In this document: piece by piece, positions 8,690-17,282 of the stretch
How the letters are laid out: each line of letters opens with the position of its first letter
How positions within the stretch are numbered: position 1 is the first letter of the stretch
NCBI GenBank assembly: GCA_028284075.1
Contig: JANQSL010000135.1
Coordinates: 1 to 44,242 of the forward strand
Source of the DNA: Candidatus Sumerlaeia bacterium
GTDB lineage: Bacteria; Sumerlaeota; Sumerlaeia; SLMS01; JAHLLQ01
DNA length: 44,242 bases
Direction of reading: 5' to 3'
The notes under the pieces: generated by a model
Told to the model about the DNA's origin: nothing
Seen by the model: the letters and a program-made list of their open reading frames with translations, nothing else
Database searches by the model: none
Position numbers and translations under genes: made by a program

Positions 8690-8964
8690 GGATTGTCAAT
8701 CCATCGAGCATCGCCTCTGAGTCGCGAAGCCTATCCGGCGAGTTGCAAAAAGTTGCAAGTTTCAGCGTGTCTGAGCGTGGTGTGAAAATGTGCCAACGTG
8801 TTCCGAGTGGTTGAGGTTGTTGGTTTTGCTTCGTAAGTCGCGTTTCCTCAATACCTACCTTGGCGACTTAAATCCTGAGCTTTCGAGCTGTGCGGGCTCG
8901 AATCCCGCTCCCGGCACCAACTGAGATTATTCAGCTTACACTTTAGACCGATCTGACAAACCAA
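8690..8964. repeat. tRNA-Leu-associated repeat, copy B (core 8865-8919)
   Basis: The copy starts with the palindrome GGATTGTCAATCC (8690-8702). From 8731 it is almost identical to copy C for about 140 bases, including two GTTGCAA words ten bases apart. The core resembles the tRNA-Leu 3' half but is degraded in the variable arm (8878-8892) while keeping the T-arm and CCCGGCACCA end. The following flank (TGAGATTATTCAGC) matches copy D. It then jumps into a tRNA-Asn 3' half. The 5' half of the tRNA is absent, so it is not a working tRNA. Confidence 0.85.
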
Positions 8965-9011
8965 GACTGTTAATCCGTAGGTTGTTGGTTCGAGTCCAAC
9001 CGGGGGAGCCA
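8965..9011 (+). repeat. tRNA-Asn 3'-half fragment
   Basis: From GACTGTTAATCC the sequence reads as the anticodon loop (CTGTTAA, anticodon GTT), the 3' anticodon stem, a short variable loop, the T-arm GTTGG-TTCGAGT-CCAAC and an acceptor end CGGGGGA-G-CCA of a tRNA-Asn. The 5' half is missing. Copies A and C read CCAAGACTGAAT at the same place, so the switch happens at the shared AGACTG. It marks the left edge of the AT-richer cassette 2. Confidence 0.75.
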
Positions 9012-9056
9012 ACCATTCAAAAAAAGATGCAAAGTAAATCTACGAAGAAAAGACTA

Positions 9057-9974
9057 TCAGTCTTCAGATCGCAGAGAACTCTCTTTCACTGCATCAATAA
9101 ACGTCGTGATAAATTTTTCGGCGTATGCATGAGAGTTGTCTGGTCTCATGTAGCACATCAGGAGGGTATTTGGAAGCTCCGGTAGTCCATGATTCTCCAG
9201 CCTCATACTTTCGGCTACTGCCGGTTTAGGCAGCAAACTGATACCCAATCCAGCTTCTACCGCTGAATGAATTGCTTGAACTGAGTTGACTTGAATAGAA
9301 CTTTTCCAAGGCAGAGAGGCTTCAGTTAGTGAATCAAATGCTATTTTTCTGTAGCTACAAGGAGGGTTCATCAAAACGAGTTCAATTGGCTGCTTTTCTG
9401 GCTGTACTACCTCCGATAATCCTGTCCAGATAAGCGGCACCTCCCAAAGTAGCATCCCATTTTCCGCTTCTGGTCCTGCAATAACTACATCAAGTTTATC
9501 CTCGTAAAGGTCTTCAATCATTGAAGGACCCATACTTAGGTCGAGAATTAATTCACATTGTGGATATAGACTTCTGAACTTTCTTAATATTGCATTCAAA
9601 TGCAAGGGGGCCAAATACTCGGTGAATCCAACCCTCAACACTGATGCTTCTTCAGGGATAGATAGTGAATCGATTGCATCGTTCGCTAACTCCAGGATCC
9701 TGCGAGCATAACTGAGAAATTTCTCCCCTGCCGATGTCAGCTCAATCCGGCGTGTTGACCTGTCAATCAGTTGGTTTCCAAGGCTTTCTTCGAGCTTGGC
9801 GATTTGAAGGCTGATCGCAGACTGGGAAAGACGAAGCCTTCTGGATGCTGCCGTAAACCCACCTTCCTCTACAACGGCAATAAATGCATGAAGCGTATAT
9901 AAGTCAAATTGGGGCTTGGAGTCGGATTTATTGTGTTCGCTCATTGATTCGATCAGATTATTGAATTTGCTCAT
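9057..9974 (-). CDS. LysR-family transcriptional regulator
   Basis: The 305-residue protein has a LysR winged helix-turn-helix at about residues 24-83 (LHAFIAVVEEGGFTAASRRL and SQSAISLQIAKLEESLG) and a C-terminal periplasmic-binding-protein-like effector domain. It is transcribed away from the crotonase and quinone-oxidoreductase genes with 75 bases between the start codons. That is the classic arrangement for a LysR activator controlling a divergent operon; the effector is unknown. Its base composition is visibly AT-richer than the surrounding chromosome, like the rest of the block to 12.9 kb, which fits transfer. Confidence 0.92.
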   Translation of the reverse strand: MSKFNNLIESMSEHNKSDSKPQFDLYTLHAFIAVVEEGGFTAASRRLRLSQSAISLQIAKLEESLGNQLIDRSTRRIELTSAGEKFLSYARRILELANDAIDSLSIPEEASVLRVGFTEYLAPLHLNAILRKFRSLYPQCELILDLSMGPSMIEDLYEDKLDVVIAGPEAENGMLLWEVPLIWTGLSEVVQPEKQPIELVLMNPPCSYRKIAFDSLTEASLPWKSSIQVNSVQAIHSAVEAGLGISLLPKPAVAESMRLENHGLPELPNTLLMCYMRPDNSHAYAEKFITTFIDAVKESSLRSED

Positions 9975-10049
9975 GAAGCCAGCCCTAGATAGACTTCACG
10001 AAGCAGGACTACAAGAGAGACTTGTGTTTTTTTATCAAAGGACTGATCA

Positions 10050-10895
10050 ATGGAATATGAAGGGTTCAGAACATTTTCCGCGGAAAAAACCGCAAGTATC
10101 CTGAAGGTGACATTCGACTTCCCTCCTGTGAACGTTCAGGGACTGCCCATGTTGGCGGACCTGAACATGCTGGCGCAAAAACTTGAGTCTGACAAAAGTA
10201 TCAAAGTTGTTGTTTTTCAGTCAGCTCACCTTGAGATTTTTGTCTGTCATGCCGACACAAATTTCCTGAAAGAGCTGTCTGACACAGCTGTTTCCAGAGA
10301 TGAGGCCAAGCTTCTGGATCTTCAAGTGGTGTTAGAAAGAATCAGCAGGCTACCGCAGGCAACGATCGCCAAAATTGAAGGTTTTGCACGAGGAGGAGGC
10401 CATGAGTTTGCTCTTGCCTGTGATATGAGGTTTGCAGCTCGAGGAAAAGCTCGTTTCATGCAAATGGAGGTTGGCATGGGAATCCTCCCCTGCGGCGGAG
10501 GTGCATCAAGAATGGCTCGCCAGACCGGGCTTGGTAGAGCTTTAGAGATCATACTCGGTGCAGAGGATTTCGACGCTGATCAAGCTGAAGCCTACGGGAC
10601 CATCAACAAAGCACTCGATGCAGAGGAAATCGGTGAGTACGTGGATTCCCTGGCTAAAAGGATAGCCAAGTTTCCAAGCGAATCCATCAATGCATGCAAG
10701 CAAGCCATCTACGAATCTATCGATCAACCAATCGCTGAAGCACTGCAAAGCGAGGCCTATTGGTTATATCAAGCTACAAGTCAAACTCCGGCAATCAAGA
10801 GGTTCAGAATCGCTGACGAAAAAGGCCTGGAGCACGACATAAACAATCAGCGTCGATGGAATGATCTGGTTATCGAAGTTCAAGATATCCAATGA
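10050..10895 (+). CDS. Enoyl-CoA hydratase/isomerase (crotonase) family protein
   Basis: The 281-residue protein shows the crotonase fold signature. The GGG-H-E segment at residues 115-119 supplies one catalytic Glu (Glu119) and the oxyanion glycine. MQMEVGMGILP supplies the second Glu (Glu140). The first oxyanion segment, HLEIFVCHAD, is less canonical than the usual FxAGAD, so the substrate may not be a standard enoyl-CoA. AAGGA lies upstream of the ATG. The next gene starts 31 bases after its stop, so they form an operon under the divergent LysR regulator. It is probably a soluble enzyme of acyl-CoA or related metabolism. Confidence 0.85.
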   Translation: MEYEGFRTFSAEKTASILKVTFDFPPVNVQGLPMLADLNMLAQKLESDKSIKVVVFQSAHLEIFVCHADTNFLKELSDTAVSRDEAKLLDLQVVLERISRLPQATIAKIEGFARGGGHEFALACDMRFAARGKARFMQMEVGMGILPCGGGASRMARQTGLGRALEIILGAEDFDADQAEAYGTINKALDAEEIGEYVDSLAKRIAKFPSESINACKQAIYESIDQPIAEALQSEAYWLYQATSQTPAIKRFRIADEKGLEHDINNQRRWNDLVIEVQDIQ

Positions 10896-10926
10896 TTTAG
10901 CAGCTCAAATTCTGGAGAACAGTACT

Positions 10927-11916
10927 ATGAAAGCAATGATAATAGAGGAATACGGAGAAACTTCTGAGTTTGTGGAGTCGGTAATCCCAAACCCTGAAAT
11001 CAAAGACGGTCATGTGATGATCAGGATTGCTGCGTCCAGCGTGAATACGGTCGATACGATGATCCGCAAAATGGGAAGGGAACTCCCCATCTCTCCCGCA
11101 CTACCGGCAATCCTTGGGATGGACTTTGCGGGAACAGTTGAAGCTGTTGGTGATGGTGTAGAAGGATACTCCATAGGCGACAAGGTTTATGGCTGCGCTG
11201 GCGGTTTAGGTGAGTTACAAGGGACGCTGTCTGAGTACATTGTCGCAGACTCAGATCTGATTTCTCATAAACCCAAAAATCTGAGTATGCTTGAAGCTGC
11301 CGCTATACCATTAGTTGGAATCACGGCATATGAAGGTTTGACCAGAGCAGGAATTAAGGAAGGTCAAAATGTACTTGTTCATGGTGGGTCTGGAGGAGTT
11401 GGGCATATTGCTTTACAAATAGCGATGCAATTCGGTGCTCAGGTATTTTCCACAGGTGGTGGAGAAAGACAGATGGCATTAATTGAGAGCCTTGGCGCTA
11501 CTCCTATTAATTATAAAGAGGAAAGCGTGGAAGAGTACGTTAGCAAATATACCGGTGGGAATGGTTTTGATGTAGTATTCGACTCTGTTGGCGGGCTAAA
11601 TTTGCTAAATTCATTTAATGCAGCGGCGCTTAATGGACAAGTAGCTACAACTGTCTCTATGTGCGAATTAGATCTATCTGTGGCGCATTTTAAGGGGTTA
11701 TCGATTCATGTGGTTTTCATGCTCATTCCGATGCTTCACAATCATGGCAGAAAACACCATTCTGAAATTCTTACAAAACTCGCAGACATCGCCGGTTCTG
11801 ATCACTTGAAGCCGGTTCTTGATGAGACTGAATTCTTACTCACTGAAGCGACTCAAGCGCACCACAGACTTGAAAGTGGTAAAGCAATGGGTAAGGTTGT
11901 CCTCAATCACCTGTAA
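10927..11916 (+). CDS. Zinc-independent NADPH:quinone oxidoreductase-like (MDR superfamily)
   Basis: The 329-residue product has a GroES-like N-terminal domain and a Rossmann domain with the cofactor motif GGSGGVG at residues 153-159. It lacks the Cys/His zinc ligands of true alcohol dehydrogenases and matches the quinone-oxidoreductase branch ([16 protein letters not shown]). I chose ATG 10927 because GGAG at 10914-10917 is well spaced and the protein then begins with the typical [10 protein letters not shown]; a longer frame reaches back into the crotonase gene. It probably reduces quinones or enones with NADPH. It is cotranscribed with the crotonase and lipoprotein genes. Confidence 0.9.
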   Translation: MKAMIIEEYGETSEFVESVIPNPEIKDGHVMIRIAASSVNTVDTMIRKMGRELPISPALPAILGMDFAGTVEAVGDGVEGYSIGDKVYGCAGGLGELQGTLSEYIVADSDLISHKPKNLSMLEAAAIPLVGITAYEGLTRAGIKEGQNVLVHGGSGGVGHIALQIAMQFGAQVFSTGGGERQMALIESLGATPINYKEESVEEYVSKYTGGNGFDVVFDSVGGLNLLNSFNAAALNGQVATTVSMCELDLSVAHFKGLSIHVVFMLIPMLHNHGRKHHSEILTKLADIAGSDHLKPVLDETEFLLTEATQAHHRLESGKAMGKVVLNHL

Positions 11917-11950
11917 GAAAATCCGGTACTTACTAAAGGAAGATGATAAG

Positions 11951-12805
11951 GTGAAACTGATTTTCAGGACTTTATTACTGGCAATGTTTGGGTTCTTGGC
12001 AGCGAGCTGCAGCAAAGCAAGCACATCATTCAAATCGAATCCACCATCATCGTCAGGTAAGTACAATGTGCTGAATGTATCAGATGTGGTATGGGATCAA
12101 CTGAATCCTGCCCGAGGTGATCAAAGTCCAGAGGCTGGTGCACTATGGGGAAACAGGATCGGTCCTGGAGCTGCTGGTTTTTTACTCAAGCCGGTAGATG
12201 GTTTTCGATCACCACCCCATATTCACAATGTTGCTTATCGGGGAGTTGTCATCTCTGATTACCTTCATAATGATGATCCCGAAGCAGCAGATATGTGGAT
12301 GGGAGTTGGCTCCTTCTGGACTCAACCCGCAGGCGAGATCCATATCACTGCCGCAAAGGGGAAAAACACTCTGGCGTATATCGAGGTAGAGGACTGCTTC
12401 GGTGTATTTCCTCCGGATGAATTGTTTGATAGCGGTGAGAAACCTATGAATGTGGATGCTTCCAATATTGTCTGGCTTGATTCATCAAATCAAATGAGTT
12501 TGACTGATAATGCAGAGGTCGCATGGCTCTGGGGGAATCCTTCGAATAGAAATCCCAATGGATCTTTTCTAAAGCTAAAATCCGGTTTCTCTGGCACGAT
12601 ACACAGTGATTCTGAAGCATTCATCGGGATTATCATTAGCGGACAAATCACCTACTCAAATCCTGAGCAAACGAATCCTGTCATTTTGAATTCCGGGAGT
12701 ATGTTTAGTTCTGAAGGATTCTCTCGCCATTCACTAACTATGAAGATTAAGGAGGAATGTGTTATATATATACGTTCGAACGGCTCATTCAAAATAATGG
12801 AGTAA
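11951..12805 (+). CDS. DUF4437 (cupin-like) lipoprotein
   Basis: The start is GTG 11951 with AAGGA at 11936-11940. The 284-residue product begins with a lipoprotein signal (about [20 protein letters not shown]; lipidated Cys20). It is followed by two similar cupin-like halves: [19 protein letters not shown] near the first and [22 protein letters not shown] in the second, with a PPHIHN metal-ligand-like motif in the first. This is the DUF4437 pattern. The function is unknown; cupin domains often bind a metal and a small ligand. A longer frame exists upstream but lacks a signal sequence. It ends the LysR-linked operon. Confidence 0.82.
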   Translation: MKLIFRTLLLAMFGFLAASCSKASTSFKSNPPSSSGKYNVLNVSDVVWDQLNPARGDQSPEAGALWGNRIGPGAAGFLLKPVDGFRSPPHIHNVAYRGVVISDYLHNDDPEAADMWMGVGSFWTQPAGEIHITAAKGKNTLAYIEVEDCFGVFPPDELFDSGEKPMNVDASNIVWLDSSNQMSLTDNAEVAWLWGNPSNRNPNGSFLKLKSGFSGTIHSDSEAFIGIIISGQITYSNPEQTNPVILNSGSMFSSEGFSRHSLTMKIKEECVIYIRSNGSFKIME

Positions 12806-12809
12806 CGGA

Positions 12810-12920
12810 GTGGCAAAATATCCTCTGAAAAAATACTTATAACTGGTGCCACTGATGGGATTGGGCAGGAAACTGTTCGAGCTCTCATTGAAGATGGCCA
12901 TCATCTTCTATCCGTAAAGA
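12810..12920 (+). pseudogene. Short-chain dehydrogenase remnant, frameshifted and truncated
   Basis: Just after the DUF4437 stop, a GTG at 12810 would start an SDR if one A were added to the AAAA run at about 12815. The reading then becomes MAKISSEKILITGATDGIGQ, a clean Rossmann TGxxxGIG start. The frame continues ALIEDGHHLL and then runs straight into repeat copy C at 12921. Only about 37 residues survive and the active site is gone. The repeat has replaced the rest of the gene, so its arrival or a recombination at it came after the SDR was in place. Confidence 0.65.
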
Positions 12921-13200
12921 CTATCCGGTGAGTTGCAAAAAGTTGCAAGTTTCAGCATGTCTGAGCGTGGTGTGAGAATGTGCCAGCGTGTTCCGAGTGG
13001 TTGAGGTTGTTGGTTTTGCTTCATAAGTCGTGTTGGCTCAGTACCTGTTTTGGCGACTTAAAATCCCTGGGCCGCAAGGCTGTGCGGGTTCGAGTCCCGC
13101 TCCCGGCACCATTTTATATTGCTCGACTTACATTCAACCCTGATCCGGTAGACCAAGACTGAATTTATAAAGCCCGTCCCTGGGCCATTGATGGGTCATC
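12921..13200. repeat. tRNA-Leu-associated repeat, copy C (core 13055-13111)
   Basis: The copy comprises about 134 bases of conserved leader, a 57-base core and about 90 bases of conserved tail. The core matches the intact tRNA-Leu from the anticodon loop through CCA, except that GGTCAT in the variable arm reads GGCTGT. The leader contains two GTTGCAA words ten bases apart and the stretch TTCCGAGTGGTTGAGG (12991-13006), which resembles a class II tRNA D-arm. The tail is nearly identical to the sequence after the real tRNA. Without a 5' half it cannot form the normal tRNA. Confidence 0.88.
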
Positions 13201-13243
13201 CGGAGGCCAGAGCATTGTTCGTGAGGCGACCGCCCTCAATAAA

Positions 13244-16200
13244 ATGTCATCGCTGGCGTCACAGGTTGCGGGATCCGCGTCCATACTATTGAGTAAGTTG
13301 GAATCAACAGCCTGGGGAGTGCATCATACGGATATGCAAAGGCCACGATTCGAGGAGATTTTCAAGGAAAACAGGGCTGTTGTTTTCACGATTTGCCGAC
13401 GTATTCTGGCAAGTGACGAAGACGCGGCAGATGCTCTTCAGAACACCTTTATCAGGTTTCTTTCCGGTCCGGAAAACTGGCCCCCCGCGATCAGGTCGAG
13501 TGAACCCTCGACCGTTCTCAGGAGACTCGCAGCCATGGAATCCGACAACCTGCGAAAACGTCGCGCCCGGCGGTGGCTCAGAGAAACTGACACATCACGA
13601 GGGGCCGCCAGCGAACAAAAACAAAACAGTCCGGCCACGGCCATCGAGCAAAAAGAGATGCTTCGGGCTGTGGAGGATCTCGTTTCCACACTTCCCGTGA
13701 AGTACCGGCTTCCTCTTCAACTTCATTACTTTCACGGGCTGACAACACGAGAGGTGGCGGAAACGCTGGGCATTTCCGAAGTTGCCTGTCGGCAGCGTAT
13801 TTCGCGGGCTGTCAGAAAACTCCGCAGACGTGCGCGGAGCGCCGGTTTTCGGGATTTGCTTTCCACTCTGGCTTTTGTATCCGGTGGAGCCTCCCTTTTG
13901 GCACCACCATTGGACGTGACGGCTGACCAGGTCCTCATGGCCTGGAGAGATGGAACGCCGGTTCCATCCGCTCTTGAAGCAACATCGCTGATTTCCACAC
14001 CCGTCATTGCAGGTGTCGTTTCGGTGACGCTCCTGCTCGCCGCGCTCGCTCTACCTGTCCCTAAATCCAAGCCGTCGATGACTTCAGATATGGCTTTTCT
14101 CCTCTCCACCTCTTCGACCGGGCCGGTCGCTGGCAAACCGGAAAGTCCCGTTCTCTCCACAACCGGAGATGATAACGCACAACCTGGCCTGGAAGCTTCG
14201 GAGACCACATCTTTCGCATATGCTCCAATGCCATATTCACGAGACGATGTAAAGGATGCCCAGGTAGTATCGGATCGGCAGCCATCGCTGGTGATCGTTC
14301 ACAACGGTGTGCCGGTACCAGGCATTGAGATTGAGATTCATGATACCGATACAGCACCTGAAATCCGCCTTTGTGGAGACTGTCCTCAAGGGTGGCGGTC
14401 CTTTGGTTCCAATACCCATTTGGCTGACGAAAATGGTCGGGTGGTTTTTCCACCGGAGACGGAGGGAGCATTTCTGGTTGTTACGGGCTGTGGAAAACGA
14501 GGCTGGATCCGCGAACAAATACCGATTCCCCGCGACGGTTTTACAGGCGACCGAACGATCGAACTCAGCGCACACGCCACAGTGACGGGCAGGGCTGTCG
14601 ATACCTCCGGGGCGCCCGTATCCGGAGCAACCGTCCAAGCGGCGGAGATCACGGTGTCGGGAAGGCAGGGACCATGGATTCGCGATACCCTCACGAGTCC
14701 GGAGGGTGACTACACACTTGAGGGCCTTCCTGGCCTCATCGTTCTCGCTGTCGCTCCCCCCATTGAGTCCGGGTGCGCACCTCCTCCGGTACAAACACTT
14801 GAGCTGGCCGCCGAGGAAGTTCGGCTGAAAGCTGACTTTGTGCTGCCGACAGGAGTGCCCTTTGAAGGGACTGTCATGGATCTGGACGGTCTTGCAGTCT
14901 CTCATGTGAGAATTTCGAGTTCCCACGGCAATTCCACAACAACAGACAACGATGGAAAGTTCAGTCTTCTTCTATCACCAGAGAAGGATTTTTATACAAG
15001 CCTGACATTTGTTCATCCGTCCTTTCAGTCTCAAGCTATTGAAAACATCGCCATTGAAGAGAGTCCACTAGACGTTATACTCGATTATCGTCCTATTGTT
15101 GTCCTGGATGTCAGGGAACTCTCGGGAGAATACGTTTCCAATTTCGAATGGAATCTCTCAAAAAGAGAATCTGGTGGAGCGATCGGTATTACCGCGAAGG
15201 CGAAAAGCTCCACTGCGGTGGACAGTGGCGGGCTTCTTGAGATCGGCAGGCTCGAGGCGGGCGCATGGCATGTCGATGTACGCAAGCTTGACAGTTCGTT
15301 GCAGCCAACGAGTCTTCGCGGGATGGTGGATTTTAAAGTTCGCGGAGGCCGCTTTCAGGAAGTCGCGGTACCGGTCGGAGAAGGCCGGACCGTGAGCGGC
15401 GTTGTACTGGACGATCAAATGGAACAGCCGGTACCGGAGGCAATTGTTTCGATTCAGATTGGTCTCGCGGGATCCGGACACGCATCCGTCCACGAAGACA
15501 CAACGCACAGCGACGGCAGTTTCAGCTTTCCCGGAATTCCGGAGGGCAACTTTCGAATCGACGCAATGCGGGGCGATACCGGCGGACATGCAAATGTCCA
15601 GGTTCATCTTGGGAAAAGGCCGGATCCTGTGGTGGTTCGCCTAAAGCAATTTGCAACGGTATACGGACAGGTGATCGGTCAGAATGGTGAACCCATACCG
15701 AACGCCCTTGTTACGCTCACTCCCCATGGGCGCTGGAAAGCAGCGGATCGGCATACGCGGGTCCGCACAGGCATCGACGGGATTTATCGGATACCGCTCA
15801 TTGAGCCAGGAACGTACTGGGCAAGCTGCAACTCTCCGGAGTTCAAGACGAAGCATTACATATCGATTGAAGCTGGCACAGAAGAGGAAATTGATTTCGA
15901 TGTCACCGAAATGGTCACTCTTGCGGGAACAATATCAATAAACGGGCGACCATGGAGCGGAGAACCACAATTGAACTTTGCCACCAATGTTCGCAAGAGC
16001 AACAGGGCGCCGATCGAGAGTCTCGGAAAGGGAGCCTACAGGAGCAGAGTGGCAAGAGCTGGAATTGACTTGTGGGTTACCATGCCTGGTCACAACCTGG
16101 TGGCGAAGAGCTGGACCCCGGAAGAGATTCCCGGTTTCGATACGAAGAACGCGCATCTGAACATTGCACTCGAATTTACTGAAGCCACGGTTTCGATAGA

Positions 16201-16798
16201 ACCGCCGGCCAGCGAAGCTCTTTCTGCCGGAGTGTTGTCGCTTTCCCGGCGGTCATTGGAACTGCGCGAAGTTCTTTCTGGTGGTGAGAGCAGAAAGATT
16301 CGCGAGAGTCCGGTGCGTTTTGAGTGGATTCTTCCGGGAACTTACACGGCGAAATTCCACTCGAACGATGGCAAATGGTTCGGCTCCTCATCTGAGCACG
16401 TGCTCGAAGCAGGGCAAAACAAACTGATAAAACTGGATCTTCGTTCCGTGAATCGCCGCGTACTTGCAGGGTCATGGCGTACCGATCTTGTTGCATCGGA
16501 GTTCCAACCGCTCGATCTTGACGTGACTGAACTGGTCAAAGAAATGGACAGCTTTCTGGCAAGCTTCGAGTACCAGAGTGGAAAGAACGCTTTGTTAATC
16601 GAATCCGTCAGCCTTATTTGTGATGGCACGGAAGTGTCTCACGATGTCCACCTCGGCTGGAGTGGATTTGAACTGAGAGATCACATCTACACTCTCCGTA
16701 ACTCCGGACAGGCGAGCGAGAGGATGATACTTCGAAGCATTGTCAGATCGGCGGGAGATTCGAACGGGGAAATCTGGATTATCGATTCAGGCGATTAG
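13244..16798 (+). CDS. ECF sigma factor fused to a membrane segment and carboxypeptidase-regulatory-like repeats
   Basis: The 1184-residue protein starts with sigma-70 region 2 (about residues 38-110; DAADALQNTFIRF) and region 4 (about 140-195; ALPV-type linker then YFHGLTTREVAETLGISEVA-CRQRISRAVRKLRR). A hydrophobic helix at 249-271 follows. Roughly 900 residues of beta-sandwich repeats of carboxypeptidase-D regulatory/SpaA type follow, beginning near 446, 533, 718, 805 and 890 (for example TVYGQVIGQNGEPIPNALVT). The layout implies a cytoplasmic sigma moiety tethered to an exported sensor-like domain. Neither candidate start (13244 or 13334, Met31) has a clear ribosome site. The frame is continuous with no sign of a split. 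Confidence 0.85.
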   Translation: MSSLASQVAGSASILLSKLESTAWGVHHTDMQRPRFEEIFKENRAVVFTICRRILASDEDAADALQNTFIRFLSGPENWPPAIRSSEPSTVLRRLAAMESDNLRKRRARRWLRETDTSRGAASEQKQNSPATAIEQKEMLRAVEDLVSTLPVKYRLPLQLHYFHGLTTREVAETLGISEVACRQRISRAVRKLRRRARSAGFRDLLSTLAFVSGGASLLAPPLDVTADQVLMAWRDGTPVPSALEATSLISTPVIAGVVSVTLLLAALALPVPKSKPSMTSDMAFLLSTSSTGPVAGKPESPVLSTTGDDNAQPGLEASETTSFAYAPMPYSRDDVKDAQVVSDRQPSLVIVHNGVPVPGIEIEIHDTDTAPEIRLCGDCPQGWRSFGSNTHLADENGRVVFPPETEGAFLVVTGCGKRGWIREQIPIPRDGFTGDRTIELSAHATVTGRAVDTSGAPVSGATVQAAEITVSGRQGPWIRDTLTSPEGDYTLEGLPGLIVLAVAPPIESGCAPPPVQTLELAAEEVRLKADFVLPTGVPFEGTVMDLDGLAVSHVRISSSHGNSTTTDNDGKFSLLLSPEKDFYTSLTFVHPSFQSQAIENIAIEESPLDVILDYRPIVVLDVRELSGEYVSNFEWNLSKRESGGAIGITAKAKSSTAVDSGGLLEIGRLEAGAWHVDVRKLDSSLQPTSLRGMVDFKVRGGRFQEVAVPVGEGRTVSGVVLDDQMEQPVPEAIVSIQIGLAGSGHASVHEDTTHSDGSFSFPGIPEGNFRIDAMRGDTGGHANVQVHLGKRPDPVVVRLKQFATVYGQVIGQNGEPIPNALVTLTPHGRWKAADRHTRVRTGIDGIYRIPLIEPGTYWASCNSPEFKTKHYISIEAGTEEEIDFDVTEMVTLAGTISINGRPWSGEPQLNFATNVRKSNRAPIESLGKGAYRSRVARAGIDLWVTMPGHNLVAKSWTPEEIPGFDTKNAHLNIALEFTEATVSIEPPASEALSAGVLSLSRRSLELREVLSGGESRKIRESPVRFEWILPGTYTAKFHSNDGKWFGSSSEHVLEAGQNKLIKLDLRSVNRRVLAGSWRTDLVASEFQPLDLDVTELVKEMDSFLASFEYQSGKNALLIESVSLICDGTEVSHDVHLGWSGFELRDHIYTLRNSGQASERMILRSIVRSAGDSNGEIWIIDSGD

Positions 16799-16955
16799 TT
16801 GAGCTGCGAATGTTGTCACACAGTTCGTTATCACCGTCCGGTTGTTATAGAACACACTGATCGCAATGGCTGCTTCGTCACGTTCCGAAGGACGCAATAT
16901 CCGAAGCAGATTCAACGCGTTGCCGTGTGCATTCAACCAGGCAGCACAGGATTCC

Positions 16956-17282
16956 ATGGAGTTTCACCGCCCGAGGAGTTTGTCTCTGCTTGCATCTCCC
17001 GCCTTTCGGAGAGTTGTGCCTCACATTCGCGATAGTCTCATCATTACCGTCATCCTTTTTTGCATTGGATCCATTCGAACGGCTTATCTCAAGAACACCC
17101 TAGGTTTAGAGACGCGAACACCCGGTGAAACCAAGAATGCTTTCATAGAGTACTATCGACAGCTTGAGAAGGAATTGGGTGTTGATTCATCCAATGAGAT
17201 TGGGAAGTCGAGCGCTTTCCCATACCTCGACAATGCCATGCCGCCGAGTGAATCGCCACCACAGTGGTTCCACAGTCCATAG
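16956..17282 (+). CDS. Hypothetical single-pass membrane protein
   Basis: The 108-residue frame has a basic N-terminus, one hydrophobic segment (DSLIITVILFCIGSI, about residues 27-42) and a polar, acidic C-terminal part ending PPQWFHSP. An upstream in-frame ATG at 16866 is possible, but 16956 has AGG a few bases before it. I recognise no family. It follows the sigma-fusion gene by about 160 bases and is the last frame before repeat copy D. Coding status is uncertain. Confidence 0.4.
   Translation: MEFHRPRSLSLLASPAFRRVVPHIRDSLIITVILFCIGSIRTAYLKNTLGLETRTPGETKNAFIEYYRQLEKELGVDSSNEIGKSSAFPYLDNAMPPSESPPQWFHSP

Noticed and set aside
14237..14926. Minus-strand open frame of about 229 codons inside the sigma-fusion gene
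   Set aside because: It is antisense to an intact domain, lacks a ribosome site and has no recognisable motif.
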